Counted from the stretch's first letter, positions 18,997-27,270 are shown. The stretch is 64,000 bases of DNA from UBA5859 sp041940025 (GCA_041940025.1 JBGTSY010000003.1:288875-352874), one strand, 5' to 3'. Made by a program: numbers and translations. The notes: a model not told the origin generated them from the letters alone.

Positions 18997-19044
18997 GCTT
19001 ACTAGGCGTGTTATCATACAGGCTTAATAGAGACCCAAAATTAA

Positions 19045-19399
19045 GGGGGCGATCTGGCTTCGACGTGGATTGCGAAACCTTAAGGGCATGCCGAGGTGCA
19101 ACCTCCCTCGTAAATCTTGTTGCAAATTTATAGTTGCAAACGACGACAACTACGCGTTAGCTGCCTAGTCCGGCTAACCCTTCAACAGCTCAGAGCTTAC
19201 GCTGACTAGCGAAGGTAACCTTTAGTAAGATCGCGGTGTCTGTTGGTCTGGGACAGATACCGTTAAAACCTGACCGGAATCGCCCTGCGTTTTCCCCGCT
19301 CATCGGGTAGCGTCGGGTTAAATCAATAGGTGAGATAAGCATGTAGATCTTAAGGCAGAGGATTTGCGGACGCGGGTTCAATTCCCGCCGCCTCCACCA
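19045..19399 (+). ncRNA. ssrA: Transfer-messenger RNA
   Basis: About 355 nt. The 5' end G-G-G-G-G-C-G pairs with C-G-C-C-U-C-C before the encoded A-CCA end, including the G3-U wobble recognised by alanyl-tRNA synthetase; the 3' end has a TTCAATTC T-arm as in tRNA. The tag frame runs from the GCA resume codon at 19136 to the TAG at 19166-19168 and reads ANDDNYALAA, the tag known from Pseudomonas and relatives. It tags stalled nascent proteins for proteolysis. It lies downstream of smpB. Confidence 0.97.
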
Positions 19400-19775
19400 A
19401 TTCAGGATCAATGGGATCAGAATGAGGTATCCCCATAAAATAGAAATCAAAATCAGTGCGTTTGTGATTATATAAATTTGGTGCACATGCATGTTGATGT
19501 TTGATCTTCTATTAGACGATCAATTCCAATCTATGTGTTGCCATGCCTATGGATACCATCAGAAGAAGCAGAGTCGAGTAAAAAGGACTTTATTTGGCGC
19601 GCGTTGTCAGTTAAAACAACATGAGAAATTAACAAAGCGCTCGCGCGCACCTTGGTTGTAGGTGACTTCGTTGGAGGTCGGCTATACGCCTGCCAGACAC
19701 ATCATCATTTTGTAGAAGACACAGGTACAGGTTGAGGAGTCTTTATTTTATTCATATCTTCGATATCTATTTGAG
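19400..19775. other. Region between tmRNA and the cassette array
   Basis: About 375 bp without a convincing gene. I looked for a second copy of the tmRNA 3' end (a sign of island insertion) further right, up to 27.9 kb, and saw none. A TTAACAAAGCGC stretch near 19630 resembles an attC end but is in the opposite orientation and has no partner. Confidence 0.4.
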
Positions 19776-19831
19776 TATTAGCGCTTTTATTAGCGGTCGC
19801 GTATGCGATCCATTGGACAATCTCGTTATGC
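19776..19831 (-). other. Degenerate attC-like site at the far end of the array
   Basis: On the plus strand it ends in GTTATGC (19825-19831), directly beside the TGA stop of the glutamate-synthase-like gene. It contains a hairpin GGTCGC/GCGATCC with one extra unpaired base, as attC sites do. The left end reads ATTAGCGC rather than a proper core, so it may be decayed or a chance match. Confidence 0.4.
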
Positions 19832-21376
19832 TCAATTGTCTAGGGGCATTAACCCTGAATAGTTTATTCCAGACAGTAAAGCCATTTCCCGGTGCCAAGT
19901 TGCTAGATCATTGCTATTGAAATGACTCAAGGAACTATGACCACACGCTCTTGCCATCACTTGCATGAGTTCCGTCGACGCTTCGAAAAAATTTTTTAAT
20001 TGTGTTGCCGATTTCTCGACATTAAGTCGTTGGCGTAAATCGGCTTTTTGAGTAGCAATACCGGCTGGACAATTATTGGTATGACACATTCGTGCGGCTA
20101 CGCAACCTATCGACTGCATCGCGCTGTTTGACACTGCAATGCCATCAGCACCCAATGCGAGCGCTTTTACAAAATCCATTGGTACACGCAACCCACCAGT
20201 AATAATCAAGGTGATGTCGTCACTCACTCCCTGCTTGTCAAGGTAACGTCTTGCACGTGCTAGTGCAGGTATAGTTGGTACACTGATATGATCACGAAAC
20301 ATCTCAGGTGCCGCTCCAGTGCCGCCGCCGCGTCCATCTAAAATGATGTAATCCGCCGTTGCATCTATCGCAAACTGAATGTCTTGTTCTATATGGTTTG
20401 CGCTGAGTTTAAAGCCGATAGGAATACCACCTGTCACCGCACGCACTCGGTCTGCAAAGTTTTTAAAGTCTTCTGCTGTAGTTAGGCTTTTAAAGCTTGG
20501 AGGAGAAACGGCGGATTGGCCTTCAGGAATCCCGCGTACTTGCGAAATTTTACCTCTGTTTTTAGTCCCCGGAAGATGTCCACCTGTGCCTGTTTTTGCA
20601 CCTTGTCCACCTTTAAAATGAAATGCCTGTACATTTTTTAACTTGGCCTCATCATAACCGAACTGGGCACTGGCTAACTCATAAAAATAGCGTGAGTTGG
20701 CTTGCTGCTCCTCAGGCAACATTCCTCCCTCGCCTGAACAAATTCCTGTACCAGCCATTTCAGCACCTTTAGACAATGCGAGCTTAGCTTCTTCAGATAA
20801 AGCGCCAAAACTCATATCAGAAACAAACAGCGGGATTTTTAATTTGAGAGGTTTCTTTGCTTTTGGCCCGATAACCAATTCAGTAGTGACCTGTGATTCC
20901 TCAAACAATGGTTTGGTTGCCAGTTGAGCAGTCATTACTTGAATGTCATCCCAGCGCGGTAATTGATAGCGTGGTACGCCCATTGATGTCATTGGGCCAT
21001 GATGTCCTACTTTAGATAAGCCTTCTCTGGCCAATTGATGAATAAACTCAATTGTTGGCTCTTCTTTGGAAGAACTTGCCACTGGTGTTCTGTTGATTTT
21101 CGCCTTGGCTCCTGGGCCTTCCTGACCGATTATTTCATCATCGAATTGCTTGTGAGTGCCATCGCAATAAGGCAAATTGGCAGAATGCTTACATTGGCAT
21201 AAGTATGCATCGTTACTTTCTTCAGGCGTGAAAAGCTTAGGTTTAAAGTCAGTGCCTGCATGGGAACCGTCACAAAAGGGTTGATTATTAGAGCGACCAC
21301 AAGTGCAAAAATAGTACTCATTACCTTTTGTTAGTCCTACTTTGGCAGGTTTGGTATTTGCAACGATTGGCTTCAT
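19832..21376 (-). CDS. CDGSH iron-sulfur / FMN-binding glutamate-synthase-domain fusion
   Basis: 514 residues from ATG 21376, chosen because GAGAGA precedes it and the longer frame would run into the attC site. Two CDGSH-type zinc-finger motifs come first (C-x-C...P-F-C-D-G-S-H and C-x-C...P-Y-C-D-G-T-H, within residues 20-75). A glutamate-synthase FMN domain follows with F-V-S-D-M-S-F-G-A-L, L-D-G-R-G-G-G-T-G-A-A-P and the C-x5-C-x4-C iron-sulfur motif (C-V-A-A-R-M-C-H-T-N-N-C). There is no glutaminase domain. The reaction is unknown; related stand-alone proteins are annotated as glutamate-synthase-related. It is the last cassette in the array. Confidence 0.85.
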   Translation of the reverse strand: MKPIVANTKPAKVGLTKGNEYYFCTCGRSNNQPFCDGSHAGTDFKPKLFTPEESNDAYLCQCKHSANLPYCDGTHKQFDDEIIGQEGPGAKAKINRTPVASSSKEEPTIEFIHQLAREGLSKVGHHGPMTSMGVPRYQLPRWDDIQVMTAQLATKPLFEESQVTTELVIGPKAKKPLKLKIPLFVSDMSFGALSEEAKLALSKGAEMAGTGICSGEGGMLPEEQQANSRYFYELASAQFGYDEAKLKNVQAFHFKGGQGAKTGTGGHLPGTKNRGKISQVRGIPEGQSAVSPPSFKSLTTAEDFKNFADRVRAVTGGIPIGFKLSANHIEQDIQFAIDATADYIILDGRGGGTGAAPEMFRDHISVPTIPALARARRYLDKQGVSDDITLIITGGLRVPMDFVKALALGADGIAVSNSAMQSIGCVAARMCHTNNCPAGIATQKADLRQRLNVEKSATQLKNFFEASTELMQVMARACGHSSLSHFNSNDLATWHREMALLSGINYSGLMPLDN

Positions 21377-21397
21377 AGTTTCTCTCTCATTTACGTG

Positions 21398-21458
21398 GCG
21401 TAACGGCCGCGTAATAGGCGCGAGCATGCGAGCGTCCTAATTGACGCGTTTGTTATGA
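21398..21458 (-). other. attC site of the MarC cassette
   Basis: Plus strand runs from GCGTAAC (21398-21404) to GTTATGA (21452-21458), about 61 bp, with an inner stem AGGCGC/GCGTCCT holding one unpaired base. The TAA stop of the MarC gene overlaps the right-hand core. Confidence 0.85.
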
Positions 21459-22073
21459 CACCGTACCGACCCATTTTTCAATACCAAAGGCTTCCATTAT
21501 AAATTCGACTGATAGAGCAGCCAGTATCATCCCCATTATTCGTGTTAGAAGTGATGCCCCACCATTTCCGATTAATCTAATAATCCCTCCTGAAAAAAGA
21601 AGCAAAATCAAAGTAACGACTAAAACAGAAAGCATTGTAGCTGTTGTGATCATTTGCTCTTGAATTGTAAAAGCATTATTGTCAGTTGTTAAGATAACTG
21701 CCAGAATTGCACCAGGTGAAGCCGTAGCAGGTATTGCCAATGGAAACACTGATATATCATGTAAGGGTTCGCCAGTTTCTTCTGGAATATTATTAGAAAA
21801 AATCATCTGCAAACCGAAAAGAAAAAGAATTACCCCTCCAGCAACTTGAAAAGAAAGCAAGCTGATTCCCATTGCTCCGAGCAATAGCTGCCCAATAACA
21901 ATTGCACCAACTAAAATTAGCGCCGCATAAATTATAGTTTTGTATGCAGTTCTCCTTCGATCCTTAGCTGAAAGTTTCGCGGTTAGGCCGGCAAAAAGTG
22001 CCATTGTTCCTATAGGGTCGATGGTAGCCCAAATAATCAAAAAATCGTGTAACACTTTATCTATCATTTGCAC
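21453..22073 (-). CDS. MarC-family integral membrane protein
   Basis: 206 residues with about six hydrophobic helices; conserved features are I-D-P-I-G near residue 19, F-R/F-Q-V-A-G-G-V-I-L near 76, and P-L-A-I-P-A-T-A-S-P-G-A-I near 110. MarC (UPF0056) proteins are inner-membrane proteins of unknown transport role. The gene is a complete cassette: start 13 bp from the upstream attC core, stop inside its own attC. Confidence 0.9.
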   Translation of the reverse strand: MQMIDKVLHDFLIIWATIDPIGTMALFAGLTAKLSAKDRRRTAYKTIIYAALILVGAIVIGQLLLGAMGISLLSFQVAGGVILFLFGLQMIFSNNIPEETGEPLHDISVFPLAIPATASPGAILAVILTTDNNAFTIQEQMITTATMLSVLVVTLILLLFSGGIIRLIGNGGASLLTRIMGMILAALSVEFIMEAFGIEKWVGTVS

Positions 22074-22085
22074 TCTGCTTCGCTG

Positions 22086-22166
22086 TCATAACGCCCGGCT
22101 AAACGGCGCGAACGTAGTGAGCGTCCGGCGGAGTGAAACGGAACGAATTTAAGCCGCTTGTTATGC
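22086..22166 (-). other. attC site of the GFA-family cassette
   Basis: Plus strand TCATAAC (22086-22092) to GTTATGC (22160-22166), about 81 bp, with an inner palindrome around GGCGCGAACGTAGTGAGCGTCC. The gene's TAA stop lies inside the right-hand core. Confidence 0.85.
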
Positions 22167-22565
22167 ATTTTCTGGTGGATGTTCTGCATACTGTAGTACG
22201 CCTTCAGGGATTACTTCCCAAGAGGCTTTGGAGCCAACAAAAATGTGGCGGCCAATTTCTATTTCAGGGTCTTCGTTAAGGCAGCCCAACGTTACTCCAT
22301 GAACCACTCCTTTGTAAATACCACATAAAGTAGAGCCGCATTTTTTGCAAAACTGCAAACCGAAACTGTGCTCACCTACGTATGAAGTCAAAAGTTCTGT
22401 TCCAGAAACCCATTGAAATTCGGAGGGATTTACCAGTGCGTAAGCTGATGCTTGAGAACTAAAAGCTTTCCTGCAACGAGAACAGTGGCATGACCTAGCA
22501 TCCCAAAGTTTCCCGTTTACTTCGTATTTCACTTCTCCGCAAAAACACTCTCCGGTTAACTTCAC
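22161..22565 (-). CDS. GFA-family (CENP-V/GFA) zinc-binding protein
   Basis: 134 residues. Zinc ligands of the GFA fold are visible: C-F-C-G-E near the start, S-C-H-C-S-R-C-R near residues 30-36, and F-C-K-K-C-G-S near 72-78. The family was named for glutathione-dependent formaldehyde activation, but most members have no proven activity. It is a single-gene cassette with stop in the attC and start 16 bp from the next core. Confidence 0.88.
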   Translation of the reverse strand: MKLTGECFCGEVKYEVNGKLWDARSCHCSRCRKAFSSQASAYALVNPSEFQWVSGTELLTSYVGEHSFGLQFCKKCGSTLCGIYKGVVHGVTLGCLNEDPEIEIGRHIFVGSKASWEVIPEGVLQYAEHPPENA

Positions 22566-22580
22566 TTAAATCTCCATTAT

Positions 22581-22729
22581 GCATAACGGGTGCGCGCGTA
22601 GCGCGCATCTGTTTAAGGCCGCGATCACTTGCGTGTTGTGGAGTGGACGTTTTGCGATAAAATGAAGCCGAAGGCTGAATTCGCAAAGCGGCCGCGGAAC
22701 AACACGTCAAGTGCATTGCCTTGTTAAAT
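22581..22729 (-). other. attC site of the SGNH-hydrolase cassette
   Basis: Plus strand GCATAAC (22581-22587) to GTTAAAT (22723-22729). At about 149 bp it is the longest of the set, near the size of Vibrio-type repeats, with long imperfect inverted repeats (for example GCACTTGACGTGTTGTT against AACACGCAAGTGATC). Confidence 0.75.
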
Positions 22730-22744
22730 TTTAAACTTTACCGC

Positions 22745-23506
22745 TCATTTTCTAGAAGCAATCTGTTGATAATAAATTGCTTCTCCTTTTTTAAGACTTC
22801 CATAAACCTCAACCCCGAGAGTACTCTCATTAAAAATAGAAGTATAAATTTTATTGGCAGCAAGATATGTACCCCGATAAGATGGATGGGATCCATCTGC
22901 ACTCCAAAGATCTTTAAGAGCATCAGAAGCACTTAGATCGTTAATAACGGCAAGCCAACTTTGGCCAACTTCTGCTAAAACTCCACCAGTAATATTTTGG
23001 TATATTCCATAACCCTGACTAAGAGCTTCAGTATGACCACGAAAATCACATACTTTGGAATAATAACGACAATTCATTGCATCGCCATTTTTTCTACCCC
23101 ACGTGACAAAATAAACAATTTGAGTACGTGTATTATGATCACTGATAATCTTTGCTAGATCGATGGCATTTGGCAAACTTTGTATCTCAACATCTCTTGG
23201 CCTCAAGCCAGGAACCTGAGATTGATTTTGTAATACAATATAATCCCAATCTTCAGATTTTATTGCGCTTAATGCTGCTGCTGATTTTTTATGATTTTCA
23301 AATTTATAACCACCCACTGCATAAGTTTTGGTGGCTATTCTTTTACCTTTTGCACGAGCTAATGACAAAAATATTCGTGGGAGATCATTAACATAAGTAT
23401 ATGAGTTGCCAATAAAGAGAATTTTTGTTTTATTTTCCAGAGCAGGCTGTGCTTTAACTGATGTGATCGAAACCACTAGAATTAACAATAGTAATACCTT
23501 CTCCAT
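22745..23506 (-). CDS. Secreted SGNH-hydrolase-like protein
   Basis: 253 residues with an N-terminal signal peptide (cleavage near A-Q-P around residue 20). SGNH blocks are visible: F-I-G-N-S-Y-T (serine near residue 35), Y-A-V-G-G-Y (glycine), L-Q-N-Q-S (asparagine near 95) and D-G-S-H-P-S (Asp/His near 206-209). This supports an esterase-like or DUF4886-type periplasmic hydrolase. Substrate unknown. A cassette gene, AT-rich compared with the chromosome. Confidence 0.8.
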   Translation of the reverse strand: MEKVLLLLILVVSITSVKAQPALENKTKILFIGNSYTYVNDLPRIFLSLARAKGKRIATKTYAVGGYKFENHKKSAAALSAIKSEDWDYIVLQNQSQVPGLRPRDVEIQSLPNAIDLAKIISDHNTRTQIVYFVTWGRKNGDAMNCRYYSKVCDFRGHTEALSQGYGIYQNITGGVLAEVGQSWLAVINDLSASDALKDLWSADGSHPSYRGTYLAANKIYTSIFNESTLGVEVYGSLKKGEAIYYQQIASRK

Positions 23507-23536
23507 TATATTTACCTATATCCAATACTGATTTTA

Positions 23537-23635
23537 TTTTAACGCTTTGCTAAGGGGCGTGCGAAACAACGTGTAGCACGTCCCGCGGAAGGCGCGCTTT
23601 TTGCGCCTGGAGTGCACTTGAGCAACTTGTTATGT
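23537..23635 (-). other. attC site of the small membrane-protein cassette
   Basis: Plus strand TTTTAACGC (core ends at 23543) to GTTATGT (23629-23635), about 99 bp, with inner inverted repeats including GGCGCGC/GCGCC and CGTGTAGCACG. Confidence 0.75.
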
Positions 23636-23651
23636 GTTGCCAAAGTAATAA

Positions 23652-23987
23652 TTAAGAGCAAATACACTTTGCCTTAAGCTCCCTGAATATTTTTTTACCT
23701 TTCTCATTTAAGCGAATGCCCGGTGAATAGCTGTGATCTATATATGGCGAACTAAAGTGTATTACCTCGAGCGCCTGCTGCCGAATTTCTTCAAGCTCTG
23801 GATCTATAATATGACAGGCTTCGAAATAATCCCATCCGATATCATCTACATTATCGCTTATCCATGACTCAAGTAATGCCGCAACATCGTCATGCGTCCA
23901 TGCCACCGGCTTCTGATTCCATCTGTAGAAAAAGAAGAGTCCTACAACCACAAAAATCACTATGGTTATCCAAGCCATGTTGCTCAT
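23652..23987 (-). CDS. Hypothetical membrane-anchored cassette protein
   Basis: 111 residues, not recognised. Residues 5-22 form one hydrophobic span; the rest is soluble and rich in acidic and aromatic residues, ending C-I-C-S. M4 is an alternative start. It follows the cassette pattern (start 11 bp from the next attC core). Confidence 0.65.
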   Translation of the reverse strand: MSNMAWITIVIFVVVGLFFFYRWNQKPVAWTHDDVAALLESWISDNVDDIGWDYFEACHIIDPELEEIRQQALEVIHFSSPYIDHSYSPGIRLNEKGKKIFRELKAKCICS

Positions 23988-23997
23988 CTCGATTTAC

Positions 23998-24053
23998 ACA
24001 TAACGCCTCAATCAGCCGACGCTTTAGCGTTCGGCTGGATTGACTTGTTAGCA
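23998..24053 (-). other. attC site of the DUF2846-like cassette
   Basis: Plus strand ACATAAC (23998-24004) to GTTAGCA (24047-24053), only about 56 bp, with a strong stem CAGCCGA/TCGGCTG plus CGC/GCG and one unpaired base. The lipoprotein gene reads through almost all of it. Confidence 0.85.
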
Positions 24054-24508
24054 AAGGTCACAAACTTAGGACTCAGTTCTACGCTCTCGGCAGCATAAAA
24101 TTCTTCACTCGAAGGCTTGAGTAAGAAGGTTTTTACCGCCAGTACATCAATTATTGGCAAAAGCAAGACAGGAATAAGCCGTGCCGGATTCGCAATAATC
24201 TCGTAATACAGGCTTTCGCCAGCTTTTACATCTACTTCATATTCGTCTTTAACCGTGGCAGAATCACTTTTAACCGATATTATGTGTTTGCCAGCACTAA
24301 CTGGGAACTCAGCATACTCATTAATATAAAGTTTTAAAATATTTTGATCATCAATATAAACCACTGCACCAACACCACCAGCGTTGAATTGTGATTTTCT
24401 GAAGATATGTATCTGCCCGTCTGAATCGGAACTAGTGTGTTTATAATTAGTAACTCCGGTACAGGCCGTCAGAATTGTTGCCAACAAGATAGTAAATAAT
24501 GATCTCAT
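24008..24508 (-). CDS. DUF2846-like lipoprotein
   Basis: 166 residues with a lipoprotein signal (L-L-A-T-I-L-T-A-C, lipidated Cys16). The body resembles DUF2846/PEGA-like domains: I-H-I-F-R-K, V-Y-I-D-D, P-V-S-A-G-K-H. A hydrophobic stretch lies near residues 110-125. The last dozen residues (about S-I-Q-P-N-A-K-A-S-A-D) are encoded by the attC site itself, so the C-terminus is set by the recombination site. Function unknown. Confidence 0.7.
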   Translation of the reverse strand: MRSLFTILLATILTACTGVTNYKHTSSDSDGQIHIFRKSQFNAGGVGAVVYIDDQNILKLYINEYAEFPVSAGKHIISVKSDSATVKDEYEVDVKAGESLYYEIIANPARLIPVLLLPIIDVLAVKTFLLKPSSEEFYAAESVELSPKFVTFANKSIQPNAKASAD

Positions 24509-24525
24509 TAATGTCCCCTAAGTTT

Positions 24526-24599
24526 GCTAACGCTTCGCATCAGCGGCGCATTGCGAAGCGCAGCGCAGCAATGCGTCCGGCTGCATGCGTTTGTTAAGC
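24526..24599 (-). other. attC site of the OLD-ATPase cassette
   Basis: Plus strand GCTAACGC (from 24526) to GTTAAGC (24593-24599), 74 bp, with a long imperfect hairpin (GCGGCGCATTGCG... against ...GCAATGCGTCCGGC). Read on the minus strand it begins with the classic TTAACAAACGC. The ATPase gene's TAA stop is within the core. Confidence 0.9.
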
Positions 24600-26366
24600 G
24601 GCATTTTCGATTACCCGATATTCTTCTAGTGTTCGCAACAAATCCAGTAAATCTGCTGGTATATCAGCAGGCCGAAATTCATCAATTATTCTTATATCAG
24701 TTAGAGAAACTGACCACTTTTCATTCACGTGGCTCCTCAGAGACCTCAGTATTTTCTTGCCAGGTACTATTTCCATTCTTGTGTCTAAGTTAGCCCAGCT
24801 TTCATCAAACCTTCGGATTGCTTCGGCGCTCAATGTCGCTTGATCTTTACCCCCGCTTCGAAAAAACTCGCAATATTTCCCAATGTATTGTCCTTGCACC
24901 TCAGCACGTGTTTCTTCGGAAATTCTATTCAGAATTTCTTCAACTGATTCATCACGAACAATCGCCGTCTCTGTTCTTTTCTCTCGTTCAACGAGTGCAT
25001 TTTCTAAGGCCCTTACAAGAACCGATGGAACTAAAAGGTAGTTTTCAATTTCTTTTCGCCGATGAATGTGTGCAAACGATAGTTCATCTCGCAAGGACTC
25101 TTGAGTGTCAGTAATTTGTTCATTGCACCAATAGTCGTGATCGTATACGGCCCCAATATTTATATCTGCCCCTAGAGTATTCCTGAGGCCCCAAGACAGT
25201 GCGTGAACTCTTTCCCAAGAGGAAAAGCCCCCTGATTCAAATGGGGTCAAGTCGGTGCCTGCCGCCAATTCTGAAAGACCAATAAGCTTTGCAAATCTTC
25301 TTAAAATCTTGAAATCGTTCCCACCTTCAACAAATAGAATTTTTCTAGTTCTCGCGAGTTGAGTGAGGGTCAAGTTCTGAATTGAACCCAATGAATCAAG
25401 TGCCTGCTGAACACCCTCTACATCTTTTAAGCGCCTGCCAGATCTTTTGCTTTTATCAATCAAAAGAATTTCAGATGGATCTGCTTCGCCAAGAATTTCA
25501 GTTGAGTGTGTGGCCAAAATTATATCTGGGTTTACATCTCTCAATATCCCAAGCAATTGTCTTTGTACGTCAGGATGAAGATAGACTTCTGGTTCGTCGA
25601 TAACGATGAGGCTAGATTCGTTACATCGAGATATGTGTGTTAGTAGTTGGCACCAAATTTGAAACCCGAATCCAGCCCAAAATAATTCTCTATCGCGTCG
25701 ATTTTCTGCGCAAAACATCACAAGCCGCCTTTCAAGGATGTTAGTTATCTCTGGCGGGCCTACCGACATTCCAGGCCAAGTATCTTCAATTAATTCCTTA
25801 AACTGCTCAAATTCCTGAGGATTTTTATACCAATAATTTCTAAAATGCCTAGACGCTCTCGGTGTGCCGGCAGCCCTTCTTACTGTTTCATCCGCGACGA
25901 TTGTTTCTTCTTGCTCGATGGGGCCAAGCACTGGGATTACCTGAATATTTATTGGGAACTCTTTCTTAAATGCCCCTGGAGTATTTGTAGGCCTTCCTGC
26001 TGTGTCCCAATATAAAACGCAGCCACCTTCATTTGAAAAATACAAAGTTAAAGACTTGGAGCTCCCTATTTTGAACTCAATTTTACTGCTTTCCTCAGTG
26101 TAATCTGTGTGAATGTTTTCAATTGAAATTGGTATGTTGTTTTCAGGAATTACATGGCCATTTACTGGGTGGCCTTCGGAATTGATTACTCTTGTAGCTC
26201 GCCTTGCATTAGCAATTCGCAATGCATACTCCAAAACTCGGAAAGCACTTAGGACAGTGGATTTACCGCAGTTATTAGGTCCAACTAGTATATTCACACT
26301 TCGTAAAGAAACTGAGTAGTCTCTGAGAGCTTTAAAATTTGTGAATTTAACCGAGGTGATAGTCAT
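24594..26366 (-). CDS. OLD-family ATPase with TOPRIM domain (putative defence protein)
   Basis: 590 residues. The N-terminal SMC/ABC-like ATPase has Walker A G-P-N-N-C-G-K-S-T (29-37), Walker B I-V-I-D-E-P-E (254-260) and H-loop A-T-H-S (285-288). A TOPRIM-like nuclease domain follows, with Glu347 in F-V-E-G and Asp409/Asp411 in Y-D-H-D, then R-K-E-I-E-N-Y-L-L. This order matches OLD-family nucleases, which include phage-defence effectors (Gabija GajA, retron-associated ATPases, P2 OLD). No partner gene is adjacent. Its ATG overlaps a GTTATG stretch and has no clear ribosome-binding site. The defence role is inference. Confidence 0.85.
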   Translation of the reverse strand: MTITSVKFTNFKALRDYSVSLRSVNILVGPNNCGKSTVLSAFRVLEYALRIANARRATRVINSEGHPVNGHVIPENNIPISIENIHTDYTEESSKIEFKIGSSKSLTLYFSNEGGCVLYWDTAGRPTNTPGAFKKEFPINIQVIPVLGPIEQEETIVADETVRRAAGTPRASRHFRNYWYKNPQEFEQFKELIEDTWPGMSVGPPEITNILERRLVMFCAENRRDRELFWAGFGFQIWCQLLTHISRCNESSLIVIDEPEVYLHPDVQRQLLGILRDVNPDIILATHSTEILGEADPSEILLIDKSKRSGRRLKDVEGVQQALDSLGSIQNLTLTQLARTRKILFVEGGNDFKILRRFAKLIGLSELAAGTDLTPFESGGFSSWERVHALSWGLRNTLGADINIGAVYDHDYWCNEQITDTQESLRDELSFAHIHRRKEIENYLLVPSVLVRALENALVEREKRTETAIVRDESVEEILNRISEETRAEVQGQYIGKYCEFFRSGGKDQATLSAEAIRRFDESWANLDTRMEIVPGKKILRSLRSHVNEKWSVSLTDIRIIDEFRPADIPADLLDLLRTLEEYRVIENAA

Positions 26367-26388
26367 AACAATAAAAACTGCGTAAGCC

Positions 26389-26405
26389 GCTTAACAGTTA
26401 ACTAT
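26389..26405 (-). other. Putative attI-like or upstream core at the array's proximal end
   Basis: On the minus strand AGTTAACTGTTAAGC contains GTTAAGC, a proper GTTRRRY core, placed 23 bp before the ATPase start as for other cassettes, plus a second GTTAAC beside it. This could be an attI-type simple site or the relic of an upstream attC. No hairpin and no integrase gene accompany it. Confidence 0.35.
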
Positions 26406-26703
26406 ATGGAAGACGATAGTACAACACTAGACAGAATCCATCTAGCGATTTACTATTTGCCTAGTATGAATTCTACGATAAATACTTTGAATCAGCAGCA
26501 TAGTCCTGATAGGGCGATACCTTCTGCACAGCAACGGTATTTCGATGCGTGACTAGACAGAAGGGTGCCCGAAAGCGCGTCCATGGTTGGCGCGGTATGC
26601 TCGTCGAATAAACGCCGATACTTTGCTTGTCAATCCTGAAAACTCAACCTTTTTCCCTCATTTATTTTTTCTCACTTAATCATAGTAAGGCCTAAAAATC
26701 TGT
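26406..26703. other. Intergenic region beyond the array
   Basis: About 300 bp where an integron integrase would be expected. A 47-codon frame (26406-26549, plus) has no recognisable similarity to integrases. I see nothing else supportable. Confidence 0.4.
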
Positions 26704-27270
26704 TCATATTCTGAAATCCTGATATAGGTTTTTCCAATGTTCGGTTAACGTTTGTTTGTGCGCCTCATTCATCGGAAGATCTGTAATAGCCGAATCCCAC
26801 TGGGTACAAACCTTATCCATGACATCTTCTAAATGAGGCTTGATTGCGCGCCAAGGTATATCTGACTTTTCTGACCATGCCGTGAAATCTGCGAAAGACA
26901 CAACATACCAATCCTTCGTTTTTCCTAAATTCAAAGCAAAGTTGCGCTCCCCATCGATAGACACACTTGTTGTGACTATGTCGTAGGCTGGGGATAGTCT
27001 CAGCGTCACCTTCTCTTTGTATAGTAGGCTCCCGTTTTTTAAATGCGCATCACCATTGGCCAATAAAATATTCACTAGCAATCGTCTCGCGAACTGCTGT
27101 ACGTCAGCCAAAGGATCAGCTGAAAACTCGTACAGGACACGGCCAATCTGCTCATAGTGTGCAGAGTTATATTTTTCATGTGGATACTTCACTAATACTT
27201 GGGCAAAGTCTTCCATGTGAACTCTATTGTTCTCCTGTCGATCAAATCGCTTTATCGCAAAAGCGCAAAA
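26704..27270 (-). pseudogene. 3' fragment of a hipA-like toxin kinase gene
   Basis: The open frame from ATG 27216 gives 170 residues equal to the C-terminal part of HipA serine/threonine kinases: the catalytic N-G-D-A-H-L-K-N and metal-binding L-S-P-A-Y-D-I-V are present. The reading frame continues upstream as A-I-K-R-F-D-R-Q-E-N-N-R-V-H, the normal HipA sequence, until a TGA at about 27280, so the first half is missing. No hipB antitoxin gene is next to it. Probably inactive. Confidence 0.75.

Larger units (their letters stand above)
19776..26396 (-). mobile_element. Integron-type gene-cassette array without integrase (CALIN)
   Basis: Seven genes all read leftward. Six are each followed at the 3' end by an imperfect palindrome with the ends of an integron attC site: on the minus strand a right-hand core G-T-T-R-R-R-Y and a left-hand core R-Y-Y-Y-A-A-C-A-A-x-C-G-C-like. 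The spacing between gene start and the upstream core is short and regular (about 10-30 bp), and several stop codons lie inside the attC. No intI gene is present in the window. By definition this is a cluster of attC sites lacking an integrase. Base composition looks more AT-rich than the flanks, fitting acquired DNA. Confidence 0.85.

Noticed and set aside
19380..19399. tmRNA 3' end as an island attachment site
   Set aside because: No duplicate of the 3' end and no tyrosine recombinase were found within the next 8.5 kb.
19620..19650. attC-like TTAACAAAGCGC after tmRNA
   Set aside because: It is in the opposite orientation to the array and has no second core or hairpin partner at a suitable distance.
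26406..26640. Possible integrase remnant upstream of the array
   Set aside because: Both strands give only short frames without the conserved R-H-R-Y pattern or other integrase motifs.
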